This document shows, piece by piece, positions 33,290 through 41,760 of a stretch of DNA of 64,000 nt (position 1 is its first letter; each line of letters starts with the position of its first letter). This DNA comes from Polyangia bacterium (GTDB taxonomy: Bacteria; Myxococcota_A; Polyangia; Polyangiales; Sandaracinaceae). A program made the translations under genes and the position numbers. The stretch is taken from NCBI GenBank assembly GCA_030426845.1, contig JAUHXR010000006.1, positions 1-64,000 on the forward strand, given 5' to 3'. The notes beneath the pieces were generated by a model. That model had not been told where the DNA came from and ran no database searches. It saw only the letters and a program-made list of their open reading frames with translations.

Positions 33290-33708
33290 GCGCGGCCCTC
33301 GACGAGGTCCTCGGCCTCCCGGTGCGCCTCCTCGCGGAGATGCCCGCGGCGAGCACGCTCAGCGTCCGCGTGGCCGGGGTAGGGGACGTGCTGCTCACCG
33401 CGTCGCGCGCGCGGGCGCAGAGGGCCGCCCAGGCCGGCGAGGTGTGCCTCACCCCGCTCGAGTACGAGTCCCTCGCGGTCGCCCTCGCCGACGGCGCCTG
33501 CACGCGCGCACGCGCCCTCGAGGAGCTCCGCGCCAAGGCCCACCCCCTCGGCCATCGCATCACCCTCGCGCGCCTTCTGCACCCCGTGGTGCGCCCGGAT
33601 GGTGACGGGGCGCGCTGGACCTTCGGGCAGCTCCTCGAGGCGCTGGGGGCCGAGCTGGTCGGGGTCCACGTCGAGGGCGCGGCCGCGGCCGGGGAGCAGG
33701 CGGCGTGA
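33283..33708 (+). CDS. Hypothetical protein at the end of the early operon
   Basis: The 141-residue product has a beta-rich N-terminal half (STLSVRVAGVGDVLLTASRA) and a helical C-terminal half with GHRITLARLLHPVVRPD. It overlaps the primase gene by 7 bases. No family was recognised. It is the last gene before the early/late junction. Confidence 0.5.
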   Translation: MVSAALDEVLGLPVRLLAEMPAASTLSVRVAGVGDVLLTASRARAQRAAQAGEVCLTPLEYESLAVALADGACTRARALEELRAKAHPLGHRITLARLLHPVVRPDGDGARWTFGQLLEALGAELVGVHVEGAAAAGEQAA

Positions 33709-33712
33709 CGAT

Positions 33713-33911
33713 GGACCCCACAGCGTCCGCGAACATGGGTCCGGGGCGGGGTCGGATGGCCCCGCTAGAGTCTAACTGGGGATTGCTGACCCCGGATAGG
33801 GATCGGAGGGCAACCCTCTCAGACACTTCGGCGGTCAAAATCGGGGTCTCAACTACCCATTTGGGGCCCCGCAGTCGCCCTCTTCGCCCCGGTATGGGGT
33901 CTATTGGACCC
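33713..33911. promoter_or_regulatory. Early/late junction with GGGGTC-type repeats
   Basis: This 211-base stretch between the early operon and the small terminase gene has lower GC and no convincing gene. GGGGTC or its complement (some ending GGGTCC/GGACCC) occurs at 33,713, 33,737, 33,748, 33,788, 33,843, 33,896 and 33,906; the last two form an inverted repeat around ATTG. A small GAGGG/CCCTC hairpin is at 33,806-33,818. It may hold the late promoter, a regulator's sites or a packaging signal. Confidence 0.5.
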
Positions 33912-33919
33912 GGCACGAG

Positions 33920-34507
33920 ATGACCAGGAAGACCCCGAAGAAGCGCGCGAAGACATCGACGAAGCCGCTGGTGCCGCGGGCGCGAGCGTTCGCCGAGCGG
34001 TACCCCGGGCCGCGCGGAGGCATCAAGACCGCCGGCGAGGTCGGCTACTCAGGCGACTCGCGGACGCTGAGCGCGCGCGCCGCGACGCTCCTCGCGGATC
34101 CCCGGGTCCAAGCGATCCTCCGCGCTCGACGCGAGCGAGGGGAGTACTCCGGTCCCATCGGCGACGAGCGGCGCTACGACCCGCCCGACGAGGCGAAGGT
34201 GCCCGCGGCGCCCGCAACGATCCGAACGGAGGCCAAGACGAGCGAGGAGTACTTCCGCTCGATCATCAACGACGAGCGGGTGCCCCTCGGCGAGCGCGGC
34301 CGCGCGGCCGCGCAGCTTCGGCAGATCGAGAAGGACCGCGCACGCGAGCTCGAGCGAGGGGGCGACGACAAGCTCGCGGCGCTCCGCAAGAAGGTCGCCG
34401 CGATCATCACGAAGCGGAGCCTGCCGGATTCGCTCCGGCACCTCGCGCGCCGTCACCCCGATCACGCCGACCGCCTCGAGGCGCTGGCGACGGAGGTCGA
34501 GAGCTGA
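33920..34507 (+). CDS. terS: Terminase small subunit
   Basis: The 195-residue product has the phage terminase small-subunit pattern: AFAERYPGPRGGIKTAGEVG, then YSGDSRTLSARAATLLADPR and VQAILRARRE (residues about 22-75), a helix-turn-helix DNA-recognition domain. A helical oligomerisation region and a basic C-terminus follow. It recognises phage DNA for packaging and works with the large subunit at 36,264. It is unusual that three genes separate the two. Confidence 0.75.
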   Translation: MTRKTPKKRAKTSTKPLVPRARAFAERYPGPRGGIKTAGEVGYSGDSRTLSARAATLLADPRVQAILRARRERGEYSGPIGDERRYDPPDEAKVPAAPATIRTEAKTSEEYFRSIINDERVPLGERGRAAAQLRQIEKDRARELERGGDDKLAALRKKVAAIITKRSLPDSLRHLARRHPDHADRLEALATEVES

Positions 34508-35388
34508 TGTCGAAGCTCCGGGTCCACTGGCCCCACACCAACGCCGACTTCGCGTCGAACCTCTGGACGCTGTGCGGCCGGGCGGCGCACGACGCCGATC
34601 ACCTCGCCGCCGAGGTCGCTCAAGTGACCTGCCGCGGATGCCAGAAGAGGCTCGCACTCGTGGAGCCGCCGCCGCCGCCGTTCGAGCCCGAGCTGCTTGA
34701 GCGCGCGCGCCGCGGAGCGCACACGCTCGACGACTACGGCCGGCGCGCGATCGAGGATTCGAAGCGCGCGCCCAGCGACGGTGTTCGCCCGTGGGCTCGG
34801 AGCGCCGAGGCGGCGGTGAAGCGCTACGTGCGCGTGCACGACGAAGGCGCGGCCTTGCGCTCCACGTGCGACCCGTCGCGCGCCAACCGTGTCCAGACCT
34901 CGAGCGATCCGAGTCTCGGCGGTCGCGAGCACGCCGCGGTCGAGCAGGTCGCGACGGTGGCTCGCGCGCTCGATGCCGCCGAGCAGCTGCCGATGCTCAT
35001 CAGCGAGGCGTGCCCGTGCGTCACTCCTCGGCAGGCGCGCCAGCTCTACCTGTTGTTGCTCGTCGGCCGGGAGCGCGCGCAGCCGACTCGGCCCGGGCAC
35101 CACCGACAGCACCGCGAGCGCGTCACGATGGGCGCGCTCGACCTCGTCGAACACGTTCGCATCGACCACGGGCTGCGCCTCTGCCACGCGGACCGCGCCG
35201 ACTGCGGGGTCGCCGGCCAGGACTCGTGCGACGCGATCGCGGTCCACAACATCCAGAAGCTGCGCCGCCTGTTCACCCGGGTGGTCGAGGTCGCGCTCCT
35301 CGAGAGCGGCGAGATGGAGCCGCGTCGGCCGCGAGAAGGCCGGCGGGGATGGAGCCCGCTCGGGCGGGTGAAGGGAACGAACGGATGA
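34507..35388 (+). CDS. Hypothetical protein with CxxC and Cys/His residues
   Basis: The 293-residue product begins with a zinc-binding-like segment (HWPHTNADFASNLWTLCGRA, CRGCQKR). The rest is helical (AAVEQVATVARALDAAEQLP, RQARQLYLLLLVGRERAQPT) and includes HNIQKLRRLFTRVVEVALLE. It lies in the packaging cluster via a TGATG junction. No family was recognised. Confidence 0.5.
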   Translation: MSKLRVHWPHTNADFASNLWTLCGRAAHDADHLAAEVAQVTCRGCQKRLALVEPPPPPFEPELLERARRGAHTLDDYGRRAIEDSKRAPSDGVRPWARSAEAAVKRYVRVHDEGAALRSTCDPSRANRVQTSSDPSLGGREHAAVEQVATVARALDAAEQLPMLISEACPCVTPRQARQLYLLLLVGRERAQPTRPGHHRQHRERVTMGALDLVEHVRIDHGLRLCHADRADCGVAGQDSCDAIAVHNIQKLRRLFTRVVEVALLESGEMEPRRPREGRRGWSPLGRVKGTNG

Positions 35389-35831
35389 GGAAGAAGGAGC
35401 AGGACCCGCGCAAGAAGATGCTGCCGAGCATCGCGCTCGTGCACCCGGTCATCGATCGACACGGCAACCCGCGCCGGGTCTTCTACGCCGACGAGGCGCA
35501 GTGGACGCTCCGGCCCAAGCTCATGGTCGTCTCCCAAGGCTCGGCGGTGATCGCGGTGCCCGGCCAGGACCAGCCGCAGGCCGCGCGCGCCGTTCCCGTC
35601 CCGGTGTGGGAGATCGTGGAGCTCGACCCCGAGGGCGACCGCGGCGTCATCCACTACGTGCCGATCGAGCACGCCAGCGAGCGGATCCCGGTCGGCGTGC
35701 TCGAGCGCGGGACAGCCGACGGGAAGAAGGAGCGGACGATCGTTCCCCTCGTCGAACTCGATGCGCGCGCCGCGGAAGAGAAGCGTCTCGCGGACGCTGG
35801 GCTCGTGCGCGGGGCGAGCGCCTCGCACTGA
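35385..35831 (+). CDS. Hypothetical beta-rich protein
   Basis: The 148-residue product contains many beta-type segments (LRPKLMVVSQGSAVIAVPGQ, VPVWEIVELDPEGDRGVIHY) and could be an OB-like or SH3-like small fold. The basic N-terminus MRKKEQDPRKK suggests nucleic-acid contact. It overlaps the previous gene by ATGA. Confidence 0.5.
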   Translation: MRKKEQDPRKKMLPSIALVHPVIDRHGNPRRVFYADEAQWTLRPKLMVVSQGSAVIAVPGQDQPQAARAVPVPVWEIVELDPEGDRGVIHYVPIEHASERIPVGVLERGTADGKKERTIVPLVELDARAAEEKRLADAGLVRGASASH

Positions 35832-35839
35832 CGCACGAC

Positions 35840-36130
35840 GTGGGCCGCCCGACCACAGCCGGCCTCCCGTTCTTCTGCAGCACCGGCGACGTGGCTGCGA
35901 CGCTCGGGTGGAGCCAGGACACCATCCGCCGTCACCTCGTGCCCCGTGACGAGTGGCGGCAGATGGTGGAGCTCGACCCGAGCGCGCGGTTCGACGCGAT
36001 CCCGTGCATCCGGATCGGCCGGGGCAAGCGAGCCCAGTACAAGATCCCGCGTACCTGGCTCGAGGACCTCCTCGCGCAGGGGGAAACGCCACCCGAGGCC
36101 GAGGGCACGCTCGGCGCCGACGACCGGTAG
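35840..36130 (+). CDS. HTH DNA-binding protein near terminase
   Basis: The 96-residue product starts at GTG. The HTH (FCSTGDVAATLGWSQDTIRR) is followed by a wing-like IRIGRGKRAQYKIPRTWLED, as in MerR/excisionase-type folds. It lies directly before the direct repeats at 36,156-36,201 and may bind them. It could be an accessory packaging or late-gene regulator. Confidence 0.6.
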   Translation: MGRPTTAGLPFFCSTGDVAATLGWSQDTIRRHLVPRDEWRQMVELDPSARFDAIPCIRIGRGKRAQYKIPRTWLEDLLAQGETPPEAEGTLGADDR

Positions 36131-36155
36131 TCGTCGATGCCGCAGCAATGCGCAT

Positions 36156-36201
36156 CAACCGCGATCAATAGGCAACAACCGCAACAATGGGCAACAACCG
36201 C
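36156..36201. repeat. CAACCGC direct repeats upstream of terL
   Basis: CAACCGC is repeated at 36,156, 36,176 and 36,195, about 20 and 19 bases apart, the last two inside identical 13-base units GGCAACAACCGCA (36,171-36,183 and 36,190-36,202). Spacing near two helical turns is typical of protein-binding iterons. A packaging (pac/cos) site, a terL regulatory site or a secondary origin is possible. Confidence 0.7.
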
Positions 36202-36263
36202 ACGCGCCCCGCTCGAGGTGGGGTAGATATCCCCAAGCTCGGCGAGGCGTGCGGGAGGACGCG

Positions 36264-37892
36264 GTGACCGTCGAGGACACCGACCTCGCCCACGAGGTCG
36301 CAGAGGTCCTGACCGACCTGCGCCTCTTCGGCGAGCTGCTCGAGATCAAGAACGCCAGCGGCACGGGCGCGCCGACCATCGACTTCGGCGTCAGCAACTG
36401 GCACCCCGAGCAGCGCCGCTTCGAGCGCGAGCGGACCGGCTTCGACCTGATCCTCAAGCCGCGGCAGATCGGCTTCAGCACGCTCGAGCTTGCGCGCGAC
36501 CTGCAGTTCGCGCTGCTCCACCCGAGCAGCAACGTTCTGATCATCGTCCACGACCAGGAGGTCAAGGACGACTTCTTCGCGCGGCTGCGGAAGATGGCGC
36601 ACGCGCTCGAGGCCCTGGGCCTCTCGCCGCCGACGAAGCGCGACACGGTCAACTACATCGCGTGGAAGGACCTCGAGAGCACGGTCCGGATCATTGAGAG
36701 CGGCAGCACGGAGGCGACCGCCCAGAAGCGTGCGCGCTCCGGGACCATCGATCGGCTGCACGCGACTGAGGTCGGCTTCTGGCCCGCGGCCGAGGTGACG
36801 TGGGGCTCGCTCCTCGGATCGACGAAGCTCGCGCGCGAGGTGGTCTTCGAGAGCACCGCGGACCGCGCAGGGACCTGGTTCCACGAGAAGGTCGTCGACC
36901 TGCAGAAGGGCGGCTTCCGACCCTACAAGTTCCACTTCTACCCGTGGTTCGAGCACCCTGGTCACGTCGCAGACCCCGCGGTCTACTGCGAGCCGCCGCA
37001 GACCCGTCGAGAGCAGCTCTGGGAGAAGCGTCTGCTCCGGATGGGGGTGAGCGCCGAGCAGCTCGCGTGGTGGCGGATGACGGTCGGCGCGGGCAGCCTG
37101 GACAAGGCGCTCCGCGAGTTCCCGCCGACGCCGGAGGCGGCCTTCGCCTCGGGGACCGATACCTGGCTTGAGCCGGAGCACCTCGAGCGCGTCAACGACG
37201 CGGTCCGGACGCCGCTGCGGTTCGGGCCGATCATCATCCTGAAGAGCGAGCTCTCGTCGCTCCGTGTCTACGTCGACCCGATCGAGGGCGCGCGGTACGT
37301 GATCGGGTGCGACCCTTCCGAGGGTGGCGGGAGCGACGAGGCCGGCATCTACGTCCTCGACCATCGGACCGCGGTGACCGCGGCCGTCTGGGACTCCAAC
37401 GAGGTGAAGCCGGGTCTGCTGGGGCGCGTCGTCGCGACGATCGGCCGGATGTACAACCGCGCGATCATCGGCGTCGAGCGCAACGTCTGGCGCAAGGAGA
37501 AGGACAGCGCGAGCGGCGGCGGCCGCGCGACGCTCAAGAAGCTGCTGACCGACGAGCGCTACCCGCGCAGCCGCGTTTTTCACACCGAGGACGGCAAGCC
37601 CGGCTGGGCGACGTCGCACGTCACCCGCGACATCCTCTTCAGCGACCTCGCCGACGGCATCGAGGAGGGGTCGCTGGTCACCCCCGACGCGAAGACCGCG
37701 GCCGAGCTCGCGAGCATCGAGCTGGTGAAGGGCCAGCCCCGTGTGCCTCGGAAGGGCAAGGGGCGCGCGGACGACGGGCTGGTCGTCGCGTGGGCGATCG
37801 CGCTGCAGATGAAGCACCGGAACCGGATCCCGGGGAGGGTGACTGCGCAGGTTGTCGGCGACGAGCTCGACTCGGTGAGCTTCCGAACCTGA
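36264..37892 (+). CDS. terL: Terminase large subunit
   Basis: The 542-residue product uses the GTG preceded by GGGAGGA. The ATPase P-loop is of the deviant terminase type, LKPRQIGFST (64-73), with a Walker-B-like LHATEVGFW. The C-terminal nuclease has CDPSEGGGSDEAG (about residue 348), GVERNVW and RADDGLVVAWAIA, giving the RNase-H-like acidic triad. It packages DNA into the prohead and cuts the concatemer. Confidence 0.93.
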   Translation: MTVEDTDLAHEVAEVLTDLRLFGELLEIKNASGTGAPTIDFGVSNWHPEQRRFERERTGFDLILKPRQIGFSTLELARDLQFALLHPSSNVLIIVHDQEVKDDFFARLRKMAHALEALGLSPPTKRDTVNYIAWKDLESTVRIIESGSTEATAQKRARSGTIDRLHATEVGFWPAAEVTWGSLLGSTKLAREVVFESTADRAGTWFHEKVVDLQKGGFRPYKFHFYPWFEHPGHVADPAVYCEPPQTRREQLWEKRLLRMGVSAEQLAWWRMTVGAGSLDKALREFPPTPEAAFASGTDTWLEPEHLERVNDAVRTPLRFGPIIILKSELSSLRVYVDPIEGARYVIGCDPSEGGGSDEAGIYVLDHRTAVTAAVWDSNEVKPGLLGRVVATIGRMYNRAIIGVERNVWRKEKDSASGGGRATLKKLLTDERYPRSRVFHTEDGKPGWATSHVTRDILFSDLADGIEEGSLVTPDAKTAAELASIELVKGQPRVPRKGKGRADDGLVVAWAIALQMKHRNRIPGRVTAQVVGDELDSVSFRT

Positions 37893-37906
37893 CCTCTGGA
37901 GGCTCC

Positions 37907-39313
37907 ATGGGACTGCTCGACGCGATCCGTCCTCGGGTCAGCGCGCTCGCCTCCGCGTTCGGCGACCTGCCGAAGAAGCCCCCGAAGGGGCCGGTGACCG
38001 CCGCGGGGTTCACCGCACCCTCGGCGCACGAAGAGCTCGTCGACTACCTCGCGGAGCGGGCGGACCACCGCGACTGGTTCACCGCGATGCGCGCGGCCGA
38101 CCTCGGCGACACGTCGCGCATGATCGACGTCTTCTCGGACGCGCGCGATCGAGACGGCTTCCTCAACGGCGTCGCGAGCAAGCGCGCGATCTCGATGATG
38201 GGGCGCCCCATCGTCTTCAAGCCGCAGGACGGTCTCGAGAACGACAAGGAGGCGCTCGCGGCAGCCCAGCTGGTTCGCGAGACGCTGCTCGTCCGATCCC
38301 TCGGGTTCCGCTCTCAGCTTCAGCATCTCAGCTCAGCCTCGCTGAACGGCTACGGCGCCCTCGAGAAGATCTGGACCGGCTCACGCGAGGGCGAGTACGT
38401 CCCGCACCTCGTGGACCGGCGGTCGCATCCGAACCGCTTCGGCTTCCACCGCGACACGCTCGAGCTCGGGTTCTACGTCGGCGGGCGCTACGGCTGGGAG
38501 ATCGAGCCGCTGAGCAACTACCCGGACTCGTTCATCAGCCACCTGCCGGTCATCGGGCAGTCGGACTATCCCTGGCGCCGCGGTGCACTGCGCTCGTGCA
38601 TCATCCCGAGCTTCATCAAGCGCAACGGCATCAAGTACTGGCTGACGCTCGCCGAGCGTTTCGGGATGCCGCAGGTCTACGCGACGACCGACCTCGACGC
38701 CGACGACGAGAGCACCTCGTCCACGAAGGCGCTGCTCGAGCGCTCCCTCAAGAGCCTGAGCCGCTACTGGTACGCGGTCTTCGGCAAGGAAGTCGAGATC
38801 CACAAGATCGAGGGCTCGGGCGAGGCTGACGCCGAGGTGCACAAGGCGCTGACGGAGTGGGCCAAGATCGAGATCGCGATCTCCATCCTCGGACAGAACC
38901 TGACGACCGAGGTGCAGGGCGGGAGCTTCGCGGCGAGCGAGACGCACCGCTGGGTCGCCGACGACATCTTCATCGCGGATGCGGTCGAGCTGGCGGAGAC
39001 GATCACGCAGCAGCTCTGCGAGCCGATCATCCGGTTCAACATGCCCGGCGCACCGGTCCCGATCTGTGAGATCAACACCGGCCGCAAGCAGGTGTTCAAG
39101 ACCGAGCACTACCTCAACGGCCTGTGCAACGCCGACGAGATGCGCCACACGATGGGACACCCGGCCAAGCCCGAGGGGACTGGCGGAGACACCTACCTGC
39201 CCCCGCAGACGGGGCTGAAGGTCCGCGGAGCCGCGCCGGGGCCGGCGCCTGACGAGCCCGACGACGGGACGAGCCCGGCAGACGACGAGAGTGGCGCGCG
39301 TCGCGCGCTGTAG
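37907..39313 (+). CDS. Portal protein, Mu gp29-like
   Basis: The 468-residue product starts at an ATG preceded by TGGAGG. It matches the DUF935/Mu gp29 portal family: SLNGYGALEKIWT, RRGALRSCIIPSFIKRNGIK, YWLTLAERFGMPQVYATTDL, EVEIHKIEGSGEADAE and the C-terminal LCEPIIRFNMPG. It forms the ring through which DNA enters and leaves the head. The C-terminal tail is acidic and Pro-rich. Confidence 0.9.
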   Translation: MGLLDAIRPRVSALASAFGDLPKKPPKGPVTAAGFTAPSAHEELVDYLAERADHRDWFTAMRAADLGDTSRMIDVFSDARDRDGFLNGVASKRAISMMGRPIVFKPQDGLENDKEALAAAQLVRETLLVRSLGFRSQLQHLSSASLNGYGALEKIWTGSREGEYVPHLVDRRSHPNRFGFHRDTLELGFYVGGRYGWEIEPLSNYPDSFISHLPVIGQSDYPWRRGALRSCIIPSFIKRNGIKYWLTLAERFGMPQVYATTDLDADDESTSSTKALLERSLKSLSRYWYAVFGKEVEIHKIEGSGEADAEVHKALTEWAKIEIAISILGQNLTTEVQGGSFAASETHRWVADDIFIADAVELAETITQQLCEPIIRFNMPGAPVPICEINTGRKQVFKTEHYLNGLCNADEMRHTMGHPAKPEGTGGDTYLPPQTGLKVRGAAPGPAPDEPDDGTSPADDESGARRAL

Positions 39314-39322
39314 GAGGCCACG

Positions 39323-39547
39323 ATGGCGGTCGTACGACGACTGATCCTCAAGGGGATCGGAGGCACCGGCGCGCGCGCGCAGGCTGTGCTCGAGCTCGAG
39401 CGTCCCGCGCGCCTCACGACCGAGGACATGCGGCGCGCGCTCGACGCTGCGGCCAGCGCCCTCGGCGCCAAGGTCCGCGTTCGCCGCGACATCGCGGCCG
39501 CGCAGCCCCCGAGTGCAACGACGGAGGACCGTGATGACGACGCCTGA
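39323..39547 (+). CDS. Small head-module protein
   Basis: The 74-residue product starts at an ATG preceded by TAGGAGG. The N-terminus RRLILKGIGGTGARAQAVLE is followed by an acidic tail. It overlaps the protease gene by 14 bases. No family was recognised; a portal-linked or connector role is possible from position. Confidence 0.5.
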   Translation: MAVVRRLILKGIGGTGARAQAVLELERPARLTTEDMRRALDAAASALGAKVRVRRDIAAAQPPSATTEDRDDDA

Positions 39548-41216
39548 GCGGCAGATGTCGCAGAGCCTGGCGTGGTTCTGCCGCGGCGAGGTGCTCGCCG
39601 ACCTCGCTTCCCAGCGCGAGGCGCGCGAGGGCGCCGATCTCGAGGAGGCGCGCGCGCGCATCGATGCGCGCCGCGCGGAGCGAGACGGGCCGATGAGCCT
39701 GTCGGTGCGCGGCAGCGTCGCCGAGATCCGGGTCGAGGGCGTGCTCACGATGAAGCCCGACCTCTGGCTGGAGATCTTCGGGGTCGCGAACACCGCGTAC
39801 GAGGACCTGCTCGCGGCGATCGAGGAGGTGCGCAGCGACGCATCGATCCGCGAGGTCGACGTGATCGTCGACAGCCCCGGCGGCTCGGCCTCGGGTCTCT
39901 ACGAGACGATGGACGCCTTCGCTCAGCTGCGGTCCGAGAAGACCGTCCGTGTGAAGGCGGCCTCCGCACACTCGGCCGCGTACGGCATCGCCGCGGTGGC
40001 GGGGCCCATCGAGGCCAAGAGCGACGCGAGCATGTTCGGGTCGGTCGGCGTCGCAGTGAGCTTCTGGGTCTCCGACTTCGTCCTCGAGCTCACGAACAGC
40101 GAGAGCCCGGACAAGCGGCCGAACCTGAAGACGGACGAGGGGCGGGCCGTGGTCGTGCGCGAGCTCGACGCGCTCTTCGACCTCTTCGCCACTCGCATCG
40201 CCGTCGGCCGCGGGGTCGCCCGCGACGAGGTGGCCGAGACGTTCGGTCGGGGCGCCAGCTTCGTCGCGCATGAGGCCGAGCGTCGCGGGATGATCGACAG
40301 CGTCCGCGCGGGGCGCAGTCACCGCGACAGCGCGCGCTCGGCCTTGGCCGCGCGCGGCGAAGCGCGCGTGTCGGTCCAGCTCTTTTCGCCGTCCGCGGTG
40401 ATGACCGAGTCCGAGCGTGCGCTCGTCCTCGGCGAGGCACTGAACGCCGCCGCCGCGGCAACCACCCACAGCACCAAGGAGCGCCCCATGGCGAACAGCT
40501 CGAACGCGGCCGAGTCCAGCACCACCGACGACGAGGAGACCTCGGACTCCGCCTCCGGCGTCTCCGAGGCGACCACGGTCGACGCGCCCGCCGCCGTCGA
40601 CGAGGAGGAGGACGAGGACGAGGAGATGGCCGACGACGTCGAGGAGGACGAGGAGTCGCCCATCGACGGCCCGGTCGACGAGGACGAGGAGGAGGACGCG
40701 AGCGCGGTGGCGAACCGGCGGAAGCTCGCGACCCTCGAGGGCCGGGTGGCCAGCCTGACGTCGCGCGCCCGCGAGCTGCTCGGCGACGACGAGGCCACGC
40801 TCGAGGACGCCCTCAGCGCACTCGAGACGGCGCAGCTCGATCGCTGGGTCGACGAGCAGTGCGCGCGCGCCGGCGCGACGCTGACCGCGGAGGAACGGAC
40901 CGACGTCGTCGACCTCGCGCGGAGCGGCAAGGAGAAGCTCGCGATCAGCACCATCGACCGCCTCGGCGCGAGTCGGCAGGAGCCGCCGAGCACCAGCGTA
41001 CTCGCGGCGCACGGGATCCAGCCCAAGGCCGGCAAGGCGCCGAAGATGAGCCCAGCGAGTCTCGACGAGGCCGCGGCCGAGCACACGGAGGCGGCCCGCG
41101 CCGAGTTGGGGCCGAACGCGCCCGACCATCACATCCACGCCTACGCCAAGAAGCTCGCGGCGAAGGCCCATCCCGAGCTCGCCCCGAAGCCCGCGCGCGA
41201 GGGCGACGAGGGCTAG
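39534..41216 (+). CDS. Head-maturation protease (S49/SppA type) with scaffold C-domain
   Basis: The 560-residue product starts at an ATG preceded by GGAGG. The N-terminal part (about 30-265) is an S49 Ser peptidase: VDVIVDSPGGSASGLYETMD, then AHSAAYGIAAVAGPIEAKSD with the catalytic Ser, SMFGSVGVAV, and GRGASFVAHEAERRGMIDSV. The C-terminal 242 residues are acidic (EEEDEDEEMADDVEEDEESP) and then helical with no enzyme motif, as in phage scaffolds. An internal start at 40,488 can make that part alone, as in lambda C/Nu3. Confidence 0.88.
   Translation: MTTPERQMSQSLAWFCRGEVLADLASQREAREGADLEEARARIDARRAERDGPMSLSVRGSVAEIRVEGVLTMKPDLWLEIFGVANTAYEDLLAAIEEVRSDASIREVDVIVDSPGGSASGLYETMDAFAQLRSEKTVRVKAASAHSAAYGIAAVAGPIEAKSDASMFGSVGVAVSFWVSDFVLELTNSESPDKRPNLKTDEGRAVVVRELDALFDLFATRIAVGRGVARDEVAETFGRGASFVAHEAERRGMIDSVRAGRSHRDSARSALAARGEARVSVQLFSPSAVMTESERALVLGEALNAAAAATTHSTKERPMANSSNAAESSTTDDEETSDSASGVSEATTVDAPAAVDEEEDEDEEMADDVEEDEESPIDGPVDEDEEEDASAVANRRKLATLEGRVASLTSRARELLGDDEATLEDALSALETAQLDRWVDEQCARAGATLTAEERTDVVDLARSGKEKLAISTIDRLGASRQEPPSTSVLAAHGIQPKAGKAPKMSPASLDEAAAEHTEAARAELGPNAPDHHIHAYAKKLAAKAHPELAPKPAREGDEG
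40488..41216 (+). CDS. Nested scaffold protein (internal start)
   Basis: An in-frame ATG at codon 319 of the protease gene is preceded by AAGGAG with a spacing of 7 bases. The leader CCAAGGAGCGCCCC recurs before the tail-tube gene at 44,835, supporting its use as a strong translation start. The product of 242 residues has an acidic N-terminus and helical C-terminus (SVLAAHGIQPKAGKAPKMSP), fitting a capsid assembly scaffold that is removed by the protease. Confidence 0.65.
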   Translation: MANSSNAAESSTTDDEETSDSASGVSEATTVDAPAAVDEEEDEDEEMADDVEEDEESPIDGPVDEDEEEDASAVANRRKLATLEGRVASLTSRARELLGDDEATLEDALSALETAQLDRWVDEQCARAGATLTAEERTDVVDLARSGKEKLAISTIDRLGASRQEPPSTSVLAAHGIQPKAGKAPKMSPASLDEAAAEHTEAARAELGPNAPDHHIHAYAKKLAAKAHPELAPKPAREGDEG

Positions 41217-41243
41217 CCGCCCTCTCGAGCACCACCCCCTGAC

Positions 41244-41260
41244 GGCGCCTGGAGGGCGCC
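41244..41260 (+). terminator. Hairpin between scaffold and decoration genes
   Basis: GGCGCC is repeated on both sides of TGGAG, giving a 6-base stem. No T-run follows. It may stabilise or partly end the upstream transcript before the highly expressed capsid genes. Confidence 0.3.
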
Positions 41261-41306
41261 AAGCGGCCTGGACGCGTCTGCGCACCGGGCACGGAGGAGT
41301 CCGTCC

Positions 41307-41711
41307 ATGCATTACAACAAGCCCACCCTCATCATGCCGATGGTCGCCGGCGAGGACCTGCTCGCGAAGCGCCTCGTGATCATCGGCGCCACCGACGACG
41401 CGGTCATCTACCCCACCGGGGCCGAGGACACGCAGCTCGTCGGCATCACCCTCGAGGACGCGCTGAGCGGGCAGCCGATCAGCGTCGCGGTCGCCGGCTT
41501 CGCGCTCTGCGCGGTCGACGGCACGGCCAACGGCGGGATCGCCTACGGCGCCTCGATCGCGGCGCACAGCGCGCTCGGCCTCGGCGAGAACGCGACCGGC
41601 GGTTCGGCGGGCAACGTCGAGTGCATCGGCTTCGCCGAGGAGGCCAGCGCGGCCGACGGCGACGTCATCAGCATCCGCATCCAGAAGCACCTCGTCTACT
41701 TCGCGGCCTGA
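41307..41711 (+). CDS. Capsid decoration protein-like (DUF2190 type)
   Basis: The 134-residue product starts at an ATG with GGAGGAG upstream. It is small and beta-rich (KRLVIIGATDDAVIYPTGAE, LVGITLEDALSGQPISVAVA, ending ISIRIQKHLVYFAA), as in head decoration or stabilisation proteins that lie just before the major capsid gene. Family assignment is by pattern and position. Confidence 0.7.
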   Translation: MHYNKPTLIMPMVAGEDLLAKRLVIIGATDDAVIYPTGAEDTQLVGITLEDALSGQPISVAVAGFALCAVDGTANGGIAYGASIAAHSALGLGENATGGSAGNVECIGFAEEASAADGDVISIRIQKHLVYFAA

Positions 41712-41760
41712 GCGGGCCTGGTCAGCAACCCCACCTCACCTCTCATAGGAGCCAACGATC

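Noticed and set aside
33705-33923. Open frame across the early/late junction
   Set aside because: No ribosome site, no codon bias and no fold; the region is better explained as regulatory DNA with repeats.
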